Below, piece after piece: positions 25,916 to 35,078 of a stretch of 64,000 nucleotides of DNA. This DNA comes from Euzebyella saccharophila. Its GTDB lineage: Bacteria > Bacteroidota > Bacteroidia > Flavobacteriales > Flavobacteriaceae. Under the pieces are notes generated by a model. The model was not told the DNA's origin. It searched no databases and was given only the letters and a program-made list of their open reading frames with translations. Position numbers and translations under genes: made by a program. The stretch is from assembly GCF_014855495.1 (NCBI RefSeq), contig NZ_JACYFJ010000001.1:992001-1056000 (forward strand). Reading direction: 5' to 3'. Each line of letters starts with the position of its first letter. Positions within the stretch are counted from its first letter, which is position 1.

Positions 25916-26347
25916 ATGCTTTCCAACTCTTCCAAATACGCTTTGACCGCAGTACTTTATCTGGCTGTAAATTCTTCTTTTGAACATAAAATCCTGGCCA
26001 AGGATATCAGTAAGGAAACCCAAATACCACAAGCGTATCTTTCAAAGTTGATGCAGGAACTTACCAGACACAATTTAATTTCCTCGGTACGGGGACCTAA
26101 CGGCGGATTTTATTTGAACGAAGAAAACAGGGAGGTCTCCCTTCTGGAAATAGTGAACATTATTGATGGCGATAATAGGTTAACCTCCTGCATGCTGGGT
26201 TTACACTCCTGTAATAGCGACCATCCCTGCCCGGTTCACCATTTGGTTGGAGATACCAAGACAAAATTTGTTGAAAATCTTAAAAAAACTACCGTACAGG
26301 ATTTGGTGGCGGATATAAAAATGGGGAAAAGTTTTTTAGGCATTTGA
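25916..26347 (+). CDS. Rrf2/NsrR-like Fe-S transcriptional regulator, divergent from nos
   Basis: From ATG at 25916 this is a 143-residue Rrf2 winged-helix protein. The recognition helix region is DISKETQIPQAYLSKLMQEL, and the wing is SVRGPNGGFYL. Three cysteines, 92, 99 and 105 (CMLGLHSCNSDHPC), have the spacing that binds an Fe-S cluster in IscR and NsrR. It is transcribed away from the nos operon across 216 bp. NO or redox sensing that controls nos is a reasonable inference. A longer frame opens at 25850 but covers the promoter, so it was not used. Confidence 0.85.
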   Translation: MLSNSSKYALTAVLYLAVNSSFEHKILAKDISKETQIPQAYLSKLMQELTRHNLISSVRGPNGGFYLNEENREVSLLEIVNIIDGDNRLTSCMLGLHSCNSDHPCPVHHLVGDTKTKFVENLKKTTVQDLVADIKMGKSFLGI

Positions 26348-26413
26348 TCAATATTTTTTTTGAATAGATACTGCAACGGTCCTAGAAATACAACTCTCTT
26401 ATAAGGTATAAAA

Positions 26414-26451
26414 TAGGGCGGATTCCTATCCTAAAATAGAAATCCGCCCTA
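26414..26451. terminator. Bidirectional terminator between the Rrf2 and lipoprotein genes
   Basis: TAGGGCGGATT pairs perfectly with AATCCGCCCTA around a 16-nt loop. It lies between two converging genes (Rrf2 ending at 26347, lipoprotein gene ending at 26474). T-runs are weak on both sides, so termination strength is uncertain. Confidence 0.55.
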
Positions 26452-26473
26452 CCTACAAATGATTCAATGTTAA

Positions 26474-27328
26474 TTAAAACTCTAGCTCAAAATATAGGGA
26501 ACTGGCTTCGTTTTCATCGGTTACCGGTTCACCCTTTAGTACATCGCCTTGCTTATTGAATAGTTGTAGGTTTATCTTCCAGTAACCGGTCATGGTAAGT
26601 GAAAGTTTTCCATTATATTTTCCTGTGGAAGAATCAAAAGTCAGATTTTCGTTGTTTGGGGAACTATGGTTGCCCATACTTGGCATTCTGGGATCTATGC
26701 CCAAGGTATAACCTTCCACTATTGGAAAATTCATCATATTCTCCATTTGAAAGACCATGGCGGAAAACGCGTTAACCTTCACTTCAGGTTCAAAGGGTAT
26801 CATGGCTACAATATATCTTTTATCATCGGCCCCAATAAAGCTCTGAACACGTTTAAAACCATCTTCAGGCATTCCTACATCTATCCGTTCTGAAATAGCA
26901 TAGGTTTCCCCATCCAAGGTGTATTCCATATTCAGTTCCCAATACTCATCAGCATTACCTGGCATTTGAAACACGGCATATCCCATATATATCGTATCGT
27001 CTTCCATTTTGGAAATGGCGGATTTTGGACAGGAATGGGTCATAGAGGTCATGTGCATCAAAGGATTAACAGTAATTTGGGCATTGGAGAGATAGGTATC
27101 GGTACTTTCGTCCTTTATCCTATAATAGAACATGTTATAACCCACAGTAAAATCAGTATTCTCCGAATACAACTCGATTGTATGGTTATTGGCGGAGAGG
27201 GTCGTAAGTCGGTTCATTTCAGATAGTGGGTTTTCTTGCACGATAACGGGGTCGTCATTATCATCTGAACAGGAATTGAATAAGATGGCCACAGCCAAGG
27301 TTACAAGAAGAAATTTTATGGTTTTCAT
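26474..27328 (-). CDS. Met/His-rich lipoprotein, likely copper handling
   Basis: The 284-residue protein has a lipoprotein signal (LFNSC, Cys20). It contains MHMTSMTHSC near residue 91 and PRMPSMGNHSS near 215, clusters of Met and His like those of periplasmic Cu(I)-binding FixH/YtkA-like proteins. It follows a TonB receptor gene by about 45 nt. I infer that it takes over copper from the receptor. Nothing else identifies it. Confidence 0.6.
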   Translation of the reverse strand: MKTIKFLLVTLAVAILFNSCSDDNDDPVIVQENPLSEMNRLTTLSANNHTIELYSENTDFTVGYNMFYYRIKDESTDTYLSNAQITVNPLMHMTSMTHSCPKSAISKMEDDTIYMGYAVFQMPGNADEYWELNMEYTLDGETYAISERIDVGMPEDGFKRVQSFIGADDKRYIVAMIPFEPEVKVNAFSAMVFQMENMMNFPIVEGYTLGIDPRMPSMGNHSSPNNENLTFDSSTGKYNGKLSLTMTGYWKINLQLFNKQGDVLKGEPVTDENEASSLYFELEF

Positions 27329-27373
27329 AGTATTTGATATTTAAAATGTGATTTAAAAAAAGTATACAATAAT

Positions 27374-29440
27374 TTAATTAATGGCATATGAAAGGGTCAG
27401 ATAGATATTGCGGCCCATTCTTGGAATATTGTTCCAGTCCGTATAGGTGGAATAATAGGTGTCAAATAAATTTTCTACGCCTACCTGTGCATCTAATCGG
27501 TCATCACTGATAAAAAAGGTTTTGGCCACGGAAAGGGATACCACGTTGTAGGCGGAAGTACTATCTTCGCCAAATTCTGAATTAAAATTCACTTGGTCCG
27601 CCGCACCTCGTAAACTTAGTGAAGCAGAGAACTTGGGCAAGGAATATCGAAAGCTGGTGGAGTAGGTAAGCGGACTTATAAAAGGTAGGTTCCTACTGTC
27701 TTGGTCAACACCCCGGTGGTAACTTACCAAGCCATTATATTTAAGGTTCTTGCTCATATCCCAGACTCCATTTATGCTTACGTTGAACAAGTTAGCGTAC
27801 TCCAGGTTCCTATAGATTTTTACCCCGTCAGCCCCTATAGTCATGGTGCTGAGGGTGGGGTCTATTTCCCCAAGAATATAGTTTTGTGTATGAAAAAAGT
27901 TGCCCTCTGCCCCAATTTTTCCATTTTTGAAAGGAAGTGAGATTTTGGATTTCAGCTCCAAAGCGCCTTCATTTTTAAGGTTAGGGTCGCCAATATAATC
28001 GTGATTGTCAAAACTGTTGAACAGATAGAAACCAAATGCCTCCGAGACCGAAGGTGCCCTATCGCCATAGGAAACGCCATTCACAAGCTCAACATTTTTA
28101 AAAGTATACCGATATTCAGTGGACAGACTTTTTAGAAAACGGGCCTGTGTTTGTTCCATAGAGTGATAAAAAATGCGTAAGCTGTTTCGACCAAACTCAT
28201 TGGCAACATTAGTACCCTGTGCGGAAATTCTCCCGGCAATAATTAATACACTATTTTCAAAGGCCATGGTGTTTTCTGCAAATAGTCCGGTGTTGAGCGT
28301 TCGAACATCGGGCCATGTAAGCATAAACATGGAGGCCTCGTTGGGATTATTGGGATACATCGTCATTTCGGCCAAGGACTTGTTGTAAAATCCGTCCCAC
28401 TTAAAAAGCCATTTGTGCCCACCGCTCTGTAACCTTGCCTGCGAATAAAAACCATAGGTGTCGCTCCATCCAGGCATATCCATACGGATGGGAACATCTG
28501 GTCGTTGGCTGTCATCCATAATATGGGTAATGGAATTGGCGTATATTTTTGTTTCCCACTCATACAAATCACCTAAAAACGTATCCTGCACCCAACTTAA
28601 GGAACCAATAAAGGCCCTAGCCAAGGAGACATCCATGGGTAAGGCGGGGTATCCTACGTCCTTGGCCTCATCAAAAATAAAACTTGCGAGGAGTTTTTGG
28701 CTCTCGGAGAATTTTACCCCAGTGTTCAAGGAGACATTGTATTTGGTAAACTGGGAATAGGCCACCTCTTCCCCGTCGCCCGAAATGTAATTGTCCGCAT
28801 CCCTATAAATGATATCCGAATCAACATAGAAACTATCCGAAGCATAATTAAGTTCGTATCCATAGATACGTGCATTGTTATTGCTTTCAAAACCGGTCTC
28901 AACGGCACTTTTCCAATCCGTTTGAACAAATCCACTTTTTTCCAGGCGCATATCCAGTGCCCCACCAATGGCGTTGCCCATCTTGGCACCTTGTTGGCCA
29001 CTGGCAACATGTACATTTGATAGGTTTGAAACATCCACATACGAGGTAACGGGATCCATACGATCGGTACAGGCCCCAAAAATTCGCATACCGTCTATGG
29101 TGACAGACAAACGTTCCGAAGCCATATCATTGATCATGGGTTCCCAGGCATAGGCCCCTCTTTTTATCATGGAAACTTTTTGGGAAGACTCCAAATATCC
29201 ATCAAGGGTAGCAAGAGGTTTTTGGTATGAACGATGTTCCATATCTTTATAAATGGGTGCGATTACAATAACCTCCGCGAGGTTGATCGGTAAGATGGAA
29301 TCTTGATCTAAAGGAACGGGAACTTCCTGTCCAATACCTTTTCCATGAAAACTTAGGCAACAAAGTGCCAATAAGGCCATGTTGATGGTTTTTGGGCCTT
29401 TGAATACCCAAAATACCGGCCTTTTAAAGAAATAATACAT
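27374..29440 (-). CDS. TonB-dependent outer-membrane receptor, probably for copper (NosA/OprC-like)
   Basis: The frame gives about 688 residues from ATG at 29440, with an N-terminal signal, a plug domain (VTIDGMRIFGACTDRMDPVTSYVD and MGNAIGGALDM) and a C-terminal beta-barrel ending in YLTLSYAIN. Cys and Met residues in the plug (GACTDRMDPV) recall the copper receptors NosA/OprC, which feed NosZ maturation in other bacteria. It sits 1.1 kb from the head of the nos operon and between two other probable copper proteins. The assignment to copper is an inference from context and the plug motif. Confidence 0.75.
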   Translation of the reverse strand: MYYFFKRPVFWVFKGPKTINMALLALCCLSFHGKGIGQEVPVPLDQDSILPINLAEVIVIAPIYKDMEHRSYQKPLATLDGYLESSQKVSMIKRGAYAWEPMINDMASERLSVTIDGMRIFGACTDRMDPVTSYVDVSNLSNVHVASGQQGAKMGNAIGGALDMRLEKSGFVQTDWKSAVETGFESNNNARIYGYELNYASDSFYVDSDIIYRDADNYISGDGEEVAYSQFTKYNVSLNTGVKFSESQKLLASFIFDEAKDVGYPALPMDVSLARAFIGSLSWVQDTFLGDLYEWETKIYANSITHIMDDSQRPDVPIRMDMPGWSDTYGFYSQARLQSGGHKWLFKWDGFYNKSLAEMTMYPNNPNEASMFMLTWPDVRTLNTGLFAENTMAFENSVLIIAGRISAQGTNVANEFGRNSLRIFYHSMEQTQARFLKSLSTEYRYTFKNVELVNGVSYGDRAPSVSEAFGFYLFNSFDNHDYIGDPNLKNEGALELKSKISLPFKNGKIGAEGNFFHTQNYILGEIDPTLSTMTIGADGVKIYRNLEYANLFNVSINGVWDMSKNLKYNGLVSYHRGVDQDSRNLPFISPLTYSTSFRYSLPKFSASLSLRGAADQVNFNSEFGEDSTSAYNVVSLSVAKTFFISDDRLDAQVGVENLFDTYYSTYTDWNNIPRMGRNIYLTLSYAIN

Positions 29441-29529
29441 AGTAATGTTTTTAAGATGACCCATACAGGGGGTGCTTTACGAATCCACATGACCGTGGAC
29501 GCAAACACAATAATCAAATGGATACTGTA

Positions 29530-29907
29530 TTAGAACAGTTCCGGGGGTTTCCCGAAATCGGAAAAAAGAAGTGAAGAAATTAACCCAGAAACCCCTGGGA
29601 AGTTGTTCCTTTTTTTATCAAAAACCGTTAGAGTGAAATCTATTGGGGCCAGGACTTCAAAAAAGACCAAGTGTATACTCTCCAACTTGGAGCGCTTTTC
29701 CCCAAAGGGATTATCCTCGCTATTCTTGGTCTCCTTGGCCAACTGTTTGGCTAAGTAACACTTTCCGTCGCACTGTAACTCTGGACGATCTTTGTTTTCG
29801 CACAGAACGTTTACGATATAGTCGTAATTTACAATGTACTCCACTATGGGCCATAGGGGCTTGACCAACATGGCCAGGGAGACACAAAGTATAACGACTT
29901 GTTTCAT
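29530..29907 (-). CDS. Small membrane-anchored protein with CDGKC motif
   Basis: The 125-residue protein starts with a hydrophobic segment (VILCVSLAMLVKPLWPIVEYI) and contains VLCENKDRPELQCDGKCYLAKQL. The three cysteines suit a metal or redox site in the periplasm. It is the first gene of the operon with the TonB receptor and the Met/His lipoprotein. Homologous small CxxxC proteins often stand upstream of copper TonB receptors in Bacteroidetes. The function is not proven. Confidence 0.65.
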   Translation of the reverse strand: MKQVVILCVSLAMLVKPLWPIVEYIVNYDYIVNVLCENKDRPELQCDGKCYLAKQLAKETKNSEDNPFGEKRSKLESIHLVFFEVLAPIDFTLTVFDKKRNNFPGVSGLISSLLFSDFGKPPELF

Positions 29908-29923
29908 TATCTAATTCGATTTG

Positions 29924-29931
29924 CAAAAGTA
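29924..29931 (-). promoter_or_regulatory. -7 box for the copper-uptake operon
   Basis: CAAAAGTA on the plus strand is TACTTTTG on the minus strand, matching TAnnTTTG. It lies 17 nt upstream of the ATG at 29907. Confidence 0.45.
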
Positions 29932-30020
29932 GCTGGTATATCCCATAAAAAATGGAGATTACCGTTTAATAAGTACAAATCTATGAAGGCGTCTCCCTAA
30001 AGAATATGACAAATATCAGC

Positions 30021-30046
30021 AATAAAGGATAAAAATATCCTTTATT
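30021..30046. promoter_or_regulatory. Perfect 11-4-11 inverted repeat in the divergent region
   Basis: AATAAAGGATA and its reverse complement flank AAAA. It lies within the 392 bp gene-free stretch 29908-30299 between the copper-uptake operon and the TetR gene. No converging genes exist here, so an operator is likelier than a terminator. Confidence 0.5.
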
Positions 30047-30241
30047 ACTTCTCAACACTTGGGGAGCAATTTATGTTTAAGGTAAATACAAGCTAAGTTA
30101 CATACAGCCCTTCTTAATAGAACCTCTGAAAGATTAAAATGTGGAATGAAAGCGTACATACGAATTGTTATATTTTTATGTTTCATGGCCCCATGTATTG
30201 TATTTAGCAAAACTTTTTCAATGAGATTCTATCAATAAAAA

Positions 30242-30249
30242 TATTTTTG
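30242..30249 (+). promoter_or_regulatory. -7 box for the TetR/exporter operon
   Basis: TATTTTTG matches TAnnTTTG; the implied start near 30255 lies immediately before the operator palindrome. Confidence 0.45.
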
Positions 30250-30257
30250 TACGTTTG

Positions 30258-30273
30258 TTAACCAATTGGTTAA
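30258..30273. promoter_or_regulatory. TetR operator candidate
   Basis: TTAACCAATTGGTTAA is a perfect 16 bp palindrome covering the predicted transcription start, 27 nt before the tetR-family ATG. This is the classical place for autorepression by the TetR-like protein encoded next. Confidence 0.6.
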
Positions 30274-30299
30274 ACTATTTAGTTAATAAATAATCTAAA

Positions 30300-30911
30300 A
30301 TGACAAAGCATAAGGACAATCAAACCGAGGAGAAGATATTGATCGCGGCACAACAGGTTTTTCAGGCTAAAGGAATGGATGGCGCCCGTATGCAGGAAAT
30401 TGCTGATGAGGCAAGTATAAACAAGGCAATGTTACATTATTACTACAGAAGCAAACAGTTGCTTTTTGAAGCCGTATTCAATAAAGCCTTTGCCTTGTTG
30501 GCACCACAACTCAATGCCATACTCAATGACGACTCTCCTTTGGAGCAGAAAATAAGAAGCTTCACACATAATTATATCAGTTTTATGATGAAGTATCCCT
30601 ATTTACCAGGTTTCATCATACAAGAACTCCACAGAAATCCAAAATTCGTCGAAAACATTAAAAGCAATGTGGCGTTTCCCAACATTTCAAAATTCAAAAT
30701 CCAGGTAGAGGAGGAAATTGAAATAGGAACCATTGTTCCGGTGAATGCAGAGCAGTTGTTTATCAATATTTTGTCCTTAAACGTCTTTCCGTTTGTGGCT
30801 TCCCCGCTCATCAAAGCATTTACCAATGTAGATGACAAGGTTTACAAAGCGATGCTGGAAGACCGAAAAACGGCAGTTTCAGATTTTATAATCAATGCCA
30901 TAAAAAAATAA
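30300..30911 (+). CDS. TetR/AcrR family repressor of the exporter operon
   Basis: The 203-residue protein has the TetR DNA-binding head (AAQQVFQAKGMDGARMQEIADEASINKAMLHYYYRSKQLLFE at about 14-55) and a helical ligand domain. It starts a five-gene-plus operon of efflux functions and a perfect palindrome lies in front of it, so it likely represses its own operon until a drug-like ligand binds. Confidence 0.9.
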   Translation: MTKHKDNQTEEKILIAAQQVFQAKGMDGARMQEIADEASINKAMLHYYYRSKQLLFEAVFNKAFALLAPQLNAILNDDSPLEQKIRSFTHNYISFMMKYPYLPGFIIQELHRNPKFVENIKSNVAFPNISKFKIQVEEEIEIGTIVPVNAEQLFINILSLNVFPFVASPLIKAFTNVDDKVYKAMLEDRKTAVSDFIINAIKK

Positions 30912-30915
30912 GCAA

Positions 30916-32169
30916 ATGAGATTTTTATTGATAGTATTTCTCTTTTCAACAATTGTTGGCCATACCCAAAACAGCATCAGTTTAGACGCCTGCTATGAGG
31001 GTTTAAAAGCCAATTATCCGCTGGCAAAACAAGGAGCAATTTTAGCGCAGCAAAATACTGCTGAACTTTCGGCAATCACCTCAAAAACATTGCCTCAGTT
31101 CAACCTCGATGCGCAAGCGACCTATCAAAGTGAGGTTACCGAAGTGCCTATCCCCAATCTGGATATCAATTCGTTGAACAACGACCAATATCGCGCAACG
31201 CTTACTGCCAATCAGTTGCTATACAATGGCGGAAGAATTAAGGCGAGCCAAGAGTTGCAAAATAGCAGTACCCAAAGAAAACAACAAGAAGTTGAAGTCA
31301 ATTTGTACCAATTGAAACAACGGGTCAACCAACTCTATTTTTCCATTCTTTTAATCGACGACCAAATGCTCTTGCTAAACGCCAGAAAAGAACAATTAAA
31401 CAGCACGTTGAACGAGGTGAAATCGGGTGTGAAAAATGGGGTGCTCCTACCCACTTCAGATAAGGTTATTGAAGCCGAATTATTAAAGATTTCACAGCAA
31501 AATCAAGAAGCAGCCAATAATAAATCTAAAGTAATAGCTTCCTTATCCACCCTAATCGGCATTCCGCTTTCCGTAGAAACCCAATTTCAAAAACCCTTGC
31601 TTTCTGTTGTGGGTGCAAACGATTTAAACCGACCCGAATTATCCTTGTTCAACCTACAAAAACAAGAAATTGAACAACAACAAAATCTTTTGTCCAAAGC
31701 CATAGCACCCGCAGTAAATGCCTTTGCAACAGGCGGTTTGGGCAATCCAGGACTCAACTTTTTAGAAAACGATTTTTCGGCCTATTACATTGTTGGGTTG
31801 AAGCTCAACTGGAATGTGTTTGACTGGAACGGCAATAAAAAACAACGGCAAGCACTCAACTTTTCAAAAGAACTCATCAGCAATCAGGAAGATGTTTTTA
31901 GACTGAACACCAATACCTCCTTACATGAACAACAAAAAGAAATGGAAACGCTTGAAAGTAATATGGCAATCGACCAACAACTTATATCCATTCAGCAAGA
32001 AGTTGTCCGCACTTTTGATGCACAATTAAAAAATGGTGTCATTACCACATCTCAATACATTATTGAACTTACCAAGCTTTTCCAAGCTGAAAATCAATTC
32101 AACCAACATAAAACCCAACTGGAACTGGCTAAAGCCAATTACAACACCTTAAAGGGCGATTTAAACTAG
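30916..32169 (+). CDS. TolC family outer-membrane efflux channel
   Basis: The 417-residue protein has a signal peptide (MRFLLIVFLFSTIVGHTQ) and the paired outer-membrane efflux repeats; long helical hairpins include LYQLKQRVNQLYFSILLI and LHEQQKEMETLESNMAIDQQ. It starts 4 nt after the TetR gene and leads into the HlyD gene. It forms the exit duct of the exporter. Confidence 0.9.
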   Translation: MRFLLIVFLFSTIVGHTQNSISLDACYEGLKANYPLAKQGAILAQQNTAELSAITSKTLPQFNLDAQATYQSEVTEVPIPNLDINSLNNDQYRATLTANQLLYNGGRIKASQELQNSSTQRKQQEVEVNLYQLKQRVNQLYFSILLIDDQMLLLNARKEQLNSTLNEVKSGVKNGVLLPTSDKVIEAELLKISQQNQEAANNKSKVIASLSTLIGIPLSVETQFQKPLLSVVGANDLNRPELSLFNLQKQEIEQQQNLLSKAIAPAVNAFATGGLGNPGLNFLENDFSAYYIVGLKLNWNVFDWNGNKKQRQALNFSKELISNQEDVFRLNTNTSLHEQQKEMETLESNMAIDQQLISIQQEVVRTFDAQLKNGVITTSQYIIELTKLFQAENQFNQHKTQLELAKANYNTLKGDLN

Positions 32170-32176
32170 AAAAACC

Positions 32177-33073
32177 ATGAAAAATATACCAATAATACTA
32201 CTTATACCCACCGTTGTAACACTACTCATCGCGTGTAACGACAATGGAGACAAAGCAGATGGCTACGGAAACTTCGAAGCTACCGAAATAACCATTTCTG
32301 CCGAAAACACCGGAAAACTCATAGCTTTTAACATTGATGAAGGTACGGTCATTGAACAATATAAACGAATAGGGACTATAGATACCATTCCGCTTCACTT
32401 AAAAAAAGAGCAACTATTGGTACAAAAGGAGGTAATTGCCTCAAAGTCCAGAGGGGTTTTGTCTCAGATTGATGTGTTACAAGCAAAATTAAGAACAGCC
32501 AACACTAATAAGGTAAGAACTGAAAATCTCATTAAGGACAACGCCGGAACGCAAAAACAATTGGATGATGTTAATGGCGAAATCGCCGTTTTAAAAAACA
32601 GCATCCGTAGTGTTGAAATTCAAAACGCTCCGGTGGTAAACGAGCTTAAAGGTATCGATATACAACTGCTACAAATAGACGACCAAATTCAAAAAAGCAA
32701 GATCGTAAACCCTGTAAACGGAACAGTGTTGACCAAATATGCCGAGCCCAACGAAATTGTAAGTTTTGGCAAACCGCTCTATAAAATTGCCGATTTATCT
32801 ACAATGGATTTGCGGGTGTATGTGAGCGAAACCCAATTGGCATCTGTTGCTATTGGCCAAACCGTAACCGTAAAAATCGATGACCAAGAGGGAATGAAAT
32901 CCTATGATGGTATTGTTAGCTGGATAGCTTCGGAAGCGGAATTCACGCCAAAAATCATTCAAACCAAAGAAGAACGCGTTGCCCTTGTCTATGCCGTAAA
33001 AATACAGGTAAAAAATGACGGTAGCCTAAAAATAGGAATGCCTGCAGAAATGTGGTTAAACTCAAAAAACTAA
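32177..33073 (+). CDS. HlyD-type membrane fusion lipoprotein
   Basis: The 298-residue protein has a lipoprotein-like signal (LLIAC). Its barrel-sandwich halves are GNFEATEITISAENTGKL and VNPVNGTVLTKYAEPNEIV, with a long coiled coil between. It links the inner-membrane ABC transporter to the TolC channel. It is spaced 7 nt from the TolC gene. Confidence 0.9.
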   Translation: MKNIPIILLIPTVVTLLIACNDNGDKADGYGNFEATEITISAENTGKLIAFNIDEGTVIEQYKRIGTIDTIPLHLKKEQLLVQKEVIASKSRGVLSQIDVLQAKLRTANTNKVRTENLIKDNAGTQKQLDDVNGEIAVLKNSIRSVEIQNAPVVNELKGIDIQLLQIDDQIQKSKIVNPVNGTVLTKYAEPNEIVSFGKPLYKIADLSTMDLRVYVSETQLASVAIGQTVTVKIDDQEGMKSYDGIVSWIASEAEFTPKIIQTKEERVALVYAVKIQVKNDGSLKIGMPAEMWLNSKN

Positions 33074-33084
33074 ATATAGAATCC

Positions 33085-33447
33085 ATGAAAAAACTAGCAT
33101 TAATAACATTAACAATCGCCACTTTATGGAGTTGCGGTACCGTAAAAAATAGCCATACGATGAACTTGAAGACCTTGCACACCCAAGAAAAAGACGTACA
33201 AACCCAACTTTTGTTTGAACCTACGGACGAGAAAGTAATCTCGCTTCAAATTGAAAAAAACAAAAGCCTAGAAGAGCACGTTTCTAAAGTACCGGCATTC
33301 TTGGTATGCGTGAGCGGTAAAGCCGTTTATTCTGATGAAAAAGGCACTAAAGAAACTTTACAAGCAGGCGATTATGTCTTTATTGAAGCCAATGTAAAAC
33401 ACCAAGTTGATGCGCTTAAAAAGAGTCATTTTTTATTGATAAAATAA
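33085..33447 (+). CDS. Cupin lipoprotein inserted in the exporter operon
   Basis: From ATG at 33085, the protein of 120 residues has a lipoprotein signal (LWSC) and a single cupin barrel (EHVSKVPAFLVCVSGKAVYS, LQAGDYVFIEANVKHQVDA). It is unusual inside an ABC exporter operon. It may bind the exported compound or a metal. A longer frame from 33052 overlaps the HlyD gene and was not used. Confidence 0.75.
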   Translation: MKKLALITLTIATLWSCGTVKNSHTMNLKTLHTQEKDVQTQLLFEPTDEKVISLQIEKNKSLEEHVSKVPAFLVCVSGKAVYSDEKGTKETLQAGDYVFIEANVKHQVDALKKSHFLLIK

Positions 33448-34350
33448 ATGGGAATCCTTGTAAAGAACATATCAAAATCCTATGGTAAGGTAACGGCTTT
33501 GTCCAATATTTCATTGGATGTAAAACCGGGCGAACTCTATGGCTTAATCGGTCCCGATGGCGCCGGCAAAACCACCTTGTTCAGGATTTTAACCACACTG
33601 TTGATTGCCGATAAAGGACAAGCAACTGTTACAGGTTTTGATGTGTTGAGCGATTATAAATCCATTAGAAACAGTGTAGGCTATATGCCGGGACGTTTTT
33701 CGTTGTATCAAGATTTAACCGTTGAGGAAAACCTGAATTTTTTCGCCACCATTTTTGGCACTAGCATAGCGGAAAACTACGATTTAATTAAAGACATCTA
33801 TGTACAAATAGAACCTTTTAAAAACCGAAGAGCAGGCAAACTGTCGGGCGGAATGAAACAAAAGCTCGCCTTGAGCTGTGCCTTGATTCACAAACCCAAA
33901 GTCTTGTTTTTAGACGAACCAACAACCGGCGTTGACCCGGTTTCAAGAAAAGAATTTTGGGAAATGCTTAAACGCTTGCAGCAAAAAGGCATCACCATTT
34001 TGGTATCCACACCCTATATGGACGAAGCCGCTTTATGCGACCGTATCGCATTAATTCAAGGCGGTAAAATCCTTGAAATAGATATCCCAAAAGCTATTGT
34101 TGGCCACTTTCTAAAACCACTGTATAATATCAGTGCTTCTAATATGTACAGCTTAATTACGAGTTTAACCCATTATGAGCATACCTATAGTGTTTTCCCT
34201 TTCGGGGAATTTGTGCATTATACCGATAAGAGAGAAGCAATGAATGTTGAGGAAATAAAATCCTATTTAGTACAACAAGGACTTACCAATATTCATATTG
34301 AACTCACCCAACCCACCATAGAAGATACCTTTATGGAATTAGCCAAATGA
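33448..34350 (+). CDS. ABC transporter ATPase (first)
   Basis: The 300-residue ATPase has Walker A GPDGAGKTTL, signature LSGGMKQKLAL, Walker B VLFLDEPTTGVDP and a C-terminal regulatory part. The usual switch histidine is replaced (ILVSTPYMDEA). It begins directly after the cupin stop. With the next three genes it resembles the YbhFSR/CcmA-type drug exporters with two ATPases and two permeases. Confidence 0.92.
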   Translation: MGILVKNISKSYGKVTALSNISLDVKPGELYGLIGPDGAGKTTLFRILTTLLIADKGQATVTGFDVLSDYKSIRNSVGYMPGRFSLYQDLTVEENLNFFATIFGTSIAENYDLIKDIYVQIEPFKNRRAGKLSGGMKQKLALSCALIHKPKVLFLDEPTTGVDPVSRKEFWEMLKRLQQKGITILVSTPYMDEAALCDRIALIQGGKILEIDIPKAIVGHFLKPLYNISASNMYSLITSLTHYEHTYSVFPFGEFVHYTDKREAMNVEEIKSYLVQQGLTNIHIELTQPTIEDTFMELAK

Positions 34351-35078
34351 TGAAAGCACAAAACGTTATAGAAGTCGATAATCTATCCAAACTATTTGGT
34401 GATTTTGTAGCGGTAAACCAAATAAGTTTCCACGTAAAAGCTGGGGAGATTTTTGGATTTCTAGGTGCCAATGGTGCCGGAAAAACTACGGCAATGAAAA
34501 TGCTTATTGGCATTTCGTCCCCTTCTTCAGGCAAAGCCACAGTAGCTGGATTTGATGTTTACAAACAAGCCGAATCCATCAAAAAAAACATTGGCTATAT
34601 GAGTCAAAAGTTTGCTTTGTACGATGACCTTACCGTAAAAGAAAACATTACATTTTTTGGAGGAATTTATGGCTTGTCCAAAAAACAAATAGACCAAAAA
34701 CGTTGCGAACTGGTTGAAGAATTAGGACTTCAAGAAGTAACCAATAGTTTGGTGGCCTCCTTGCCCTTGGGCTGGAAACAGAAGCTGGCATTTTCGGTGT
34801 CCTTATTGCACGAACCCAAAATTGTGTTTTTAGATGAACCTACCGGTGGCGTTGACCCCATTACGAGACGACAATTTTGGGAACTCATTTACAAAGCTGC
34901 CCACAATGGCACTACCATATTCGTAACTACCCATTATATGGACGAAGCGGAATATTGCGACCGGGTATCTATAATGGTAAATGGAAAAATTGACGCACTG
35001 GACACACCCAAAAAGTTAAAAGAACAGTACAAAACAGATACAATGAACGATGTATTTCTAAAATTGGCAAGAGGATGA
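34347..35078 (+). CDS. ABC transporter ATPase (second)
   Basis: The 243-residue ATPase has Walker A GANGAGKTTAM, a changed signature (LPLGWKQKLAF in place of LSGG), Walker B IVFLDEPTGGVDP and the H-loop TTHYMDEAEYCDR. The altered signature suggests an asymmetric pair with the first ATPase. The stop of the first gene and this ATG overlap by 4 nt (ATGA). Confidence 0.9.
   Translation: MMKAQNVIEVDNLSKLFGDFVAVNQISFHVKAGEIFGFLGANGAGKTTAMKMLIGISSPSSGKATVAGFDVYKQAESIKKNIGYMSQKFALYDDLTVKENITFFGGIYGLSKKQIDQKRCELVEELGLQEVTNSLVASLPLGWKQKLAFSVSLLHEPKIVFLDEPTGGVDPITRRQFWELIYKAAHNGTTIFVTTHYMDEAEYCDRVSIMVNGKIDALDTPKKLKEQYKTDTMNDVFLKLARG

Noticed and set aside
25844-26032. Minus-strand ORF over the start of the Rrf2 gene
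   Set aside because: It overlaps the clear Rrf2 gene and the nos/Rrf2 promoter region, with no domain.
30021-30046. Transcription terminator
   Set aside because: The genes on both sides are divergent and no T-run follows, so an operator is more likely.
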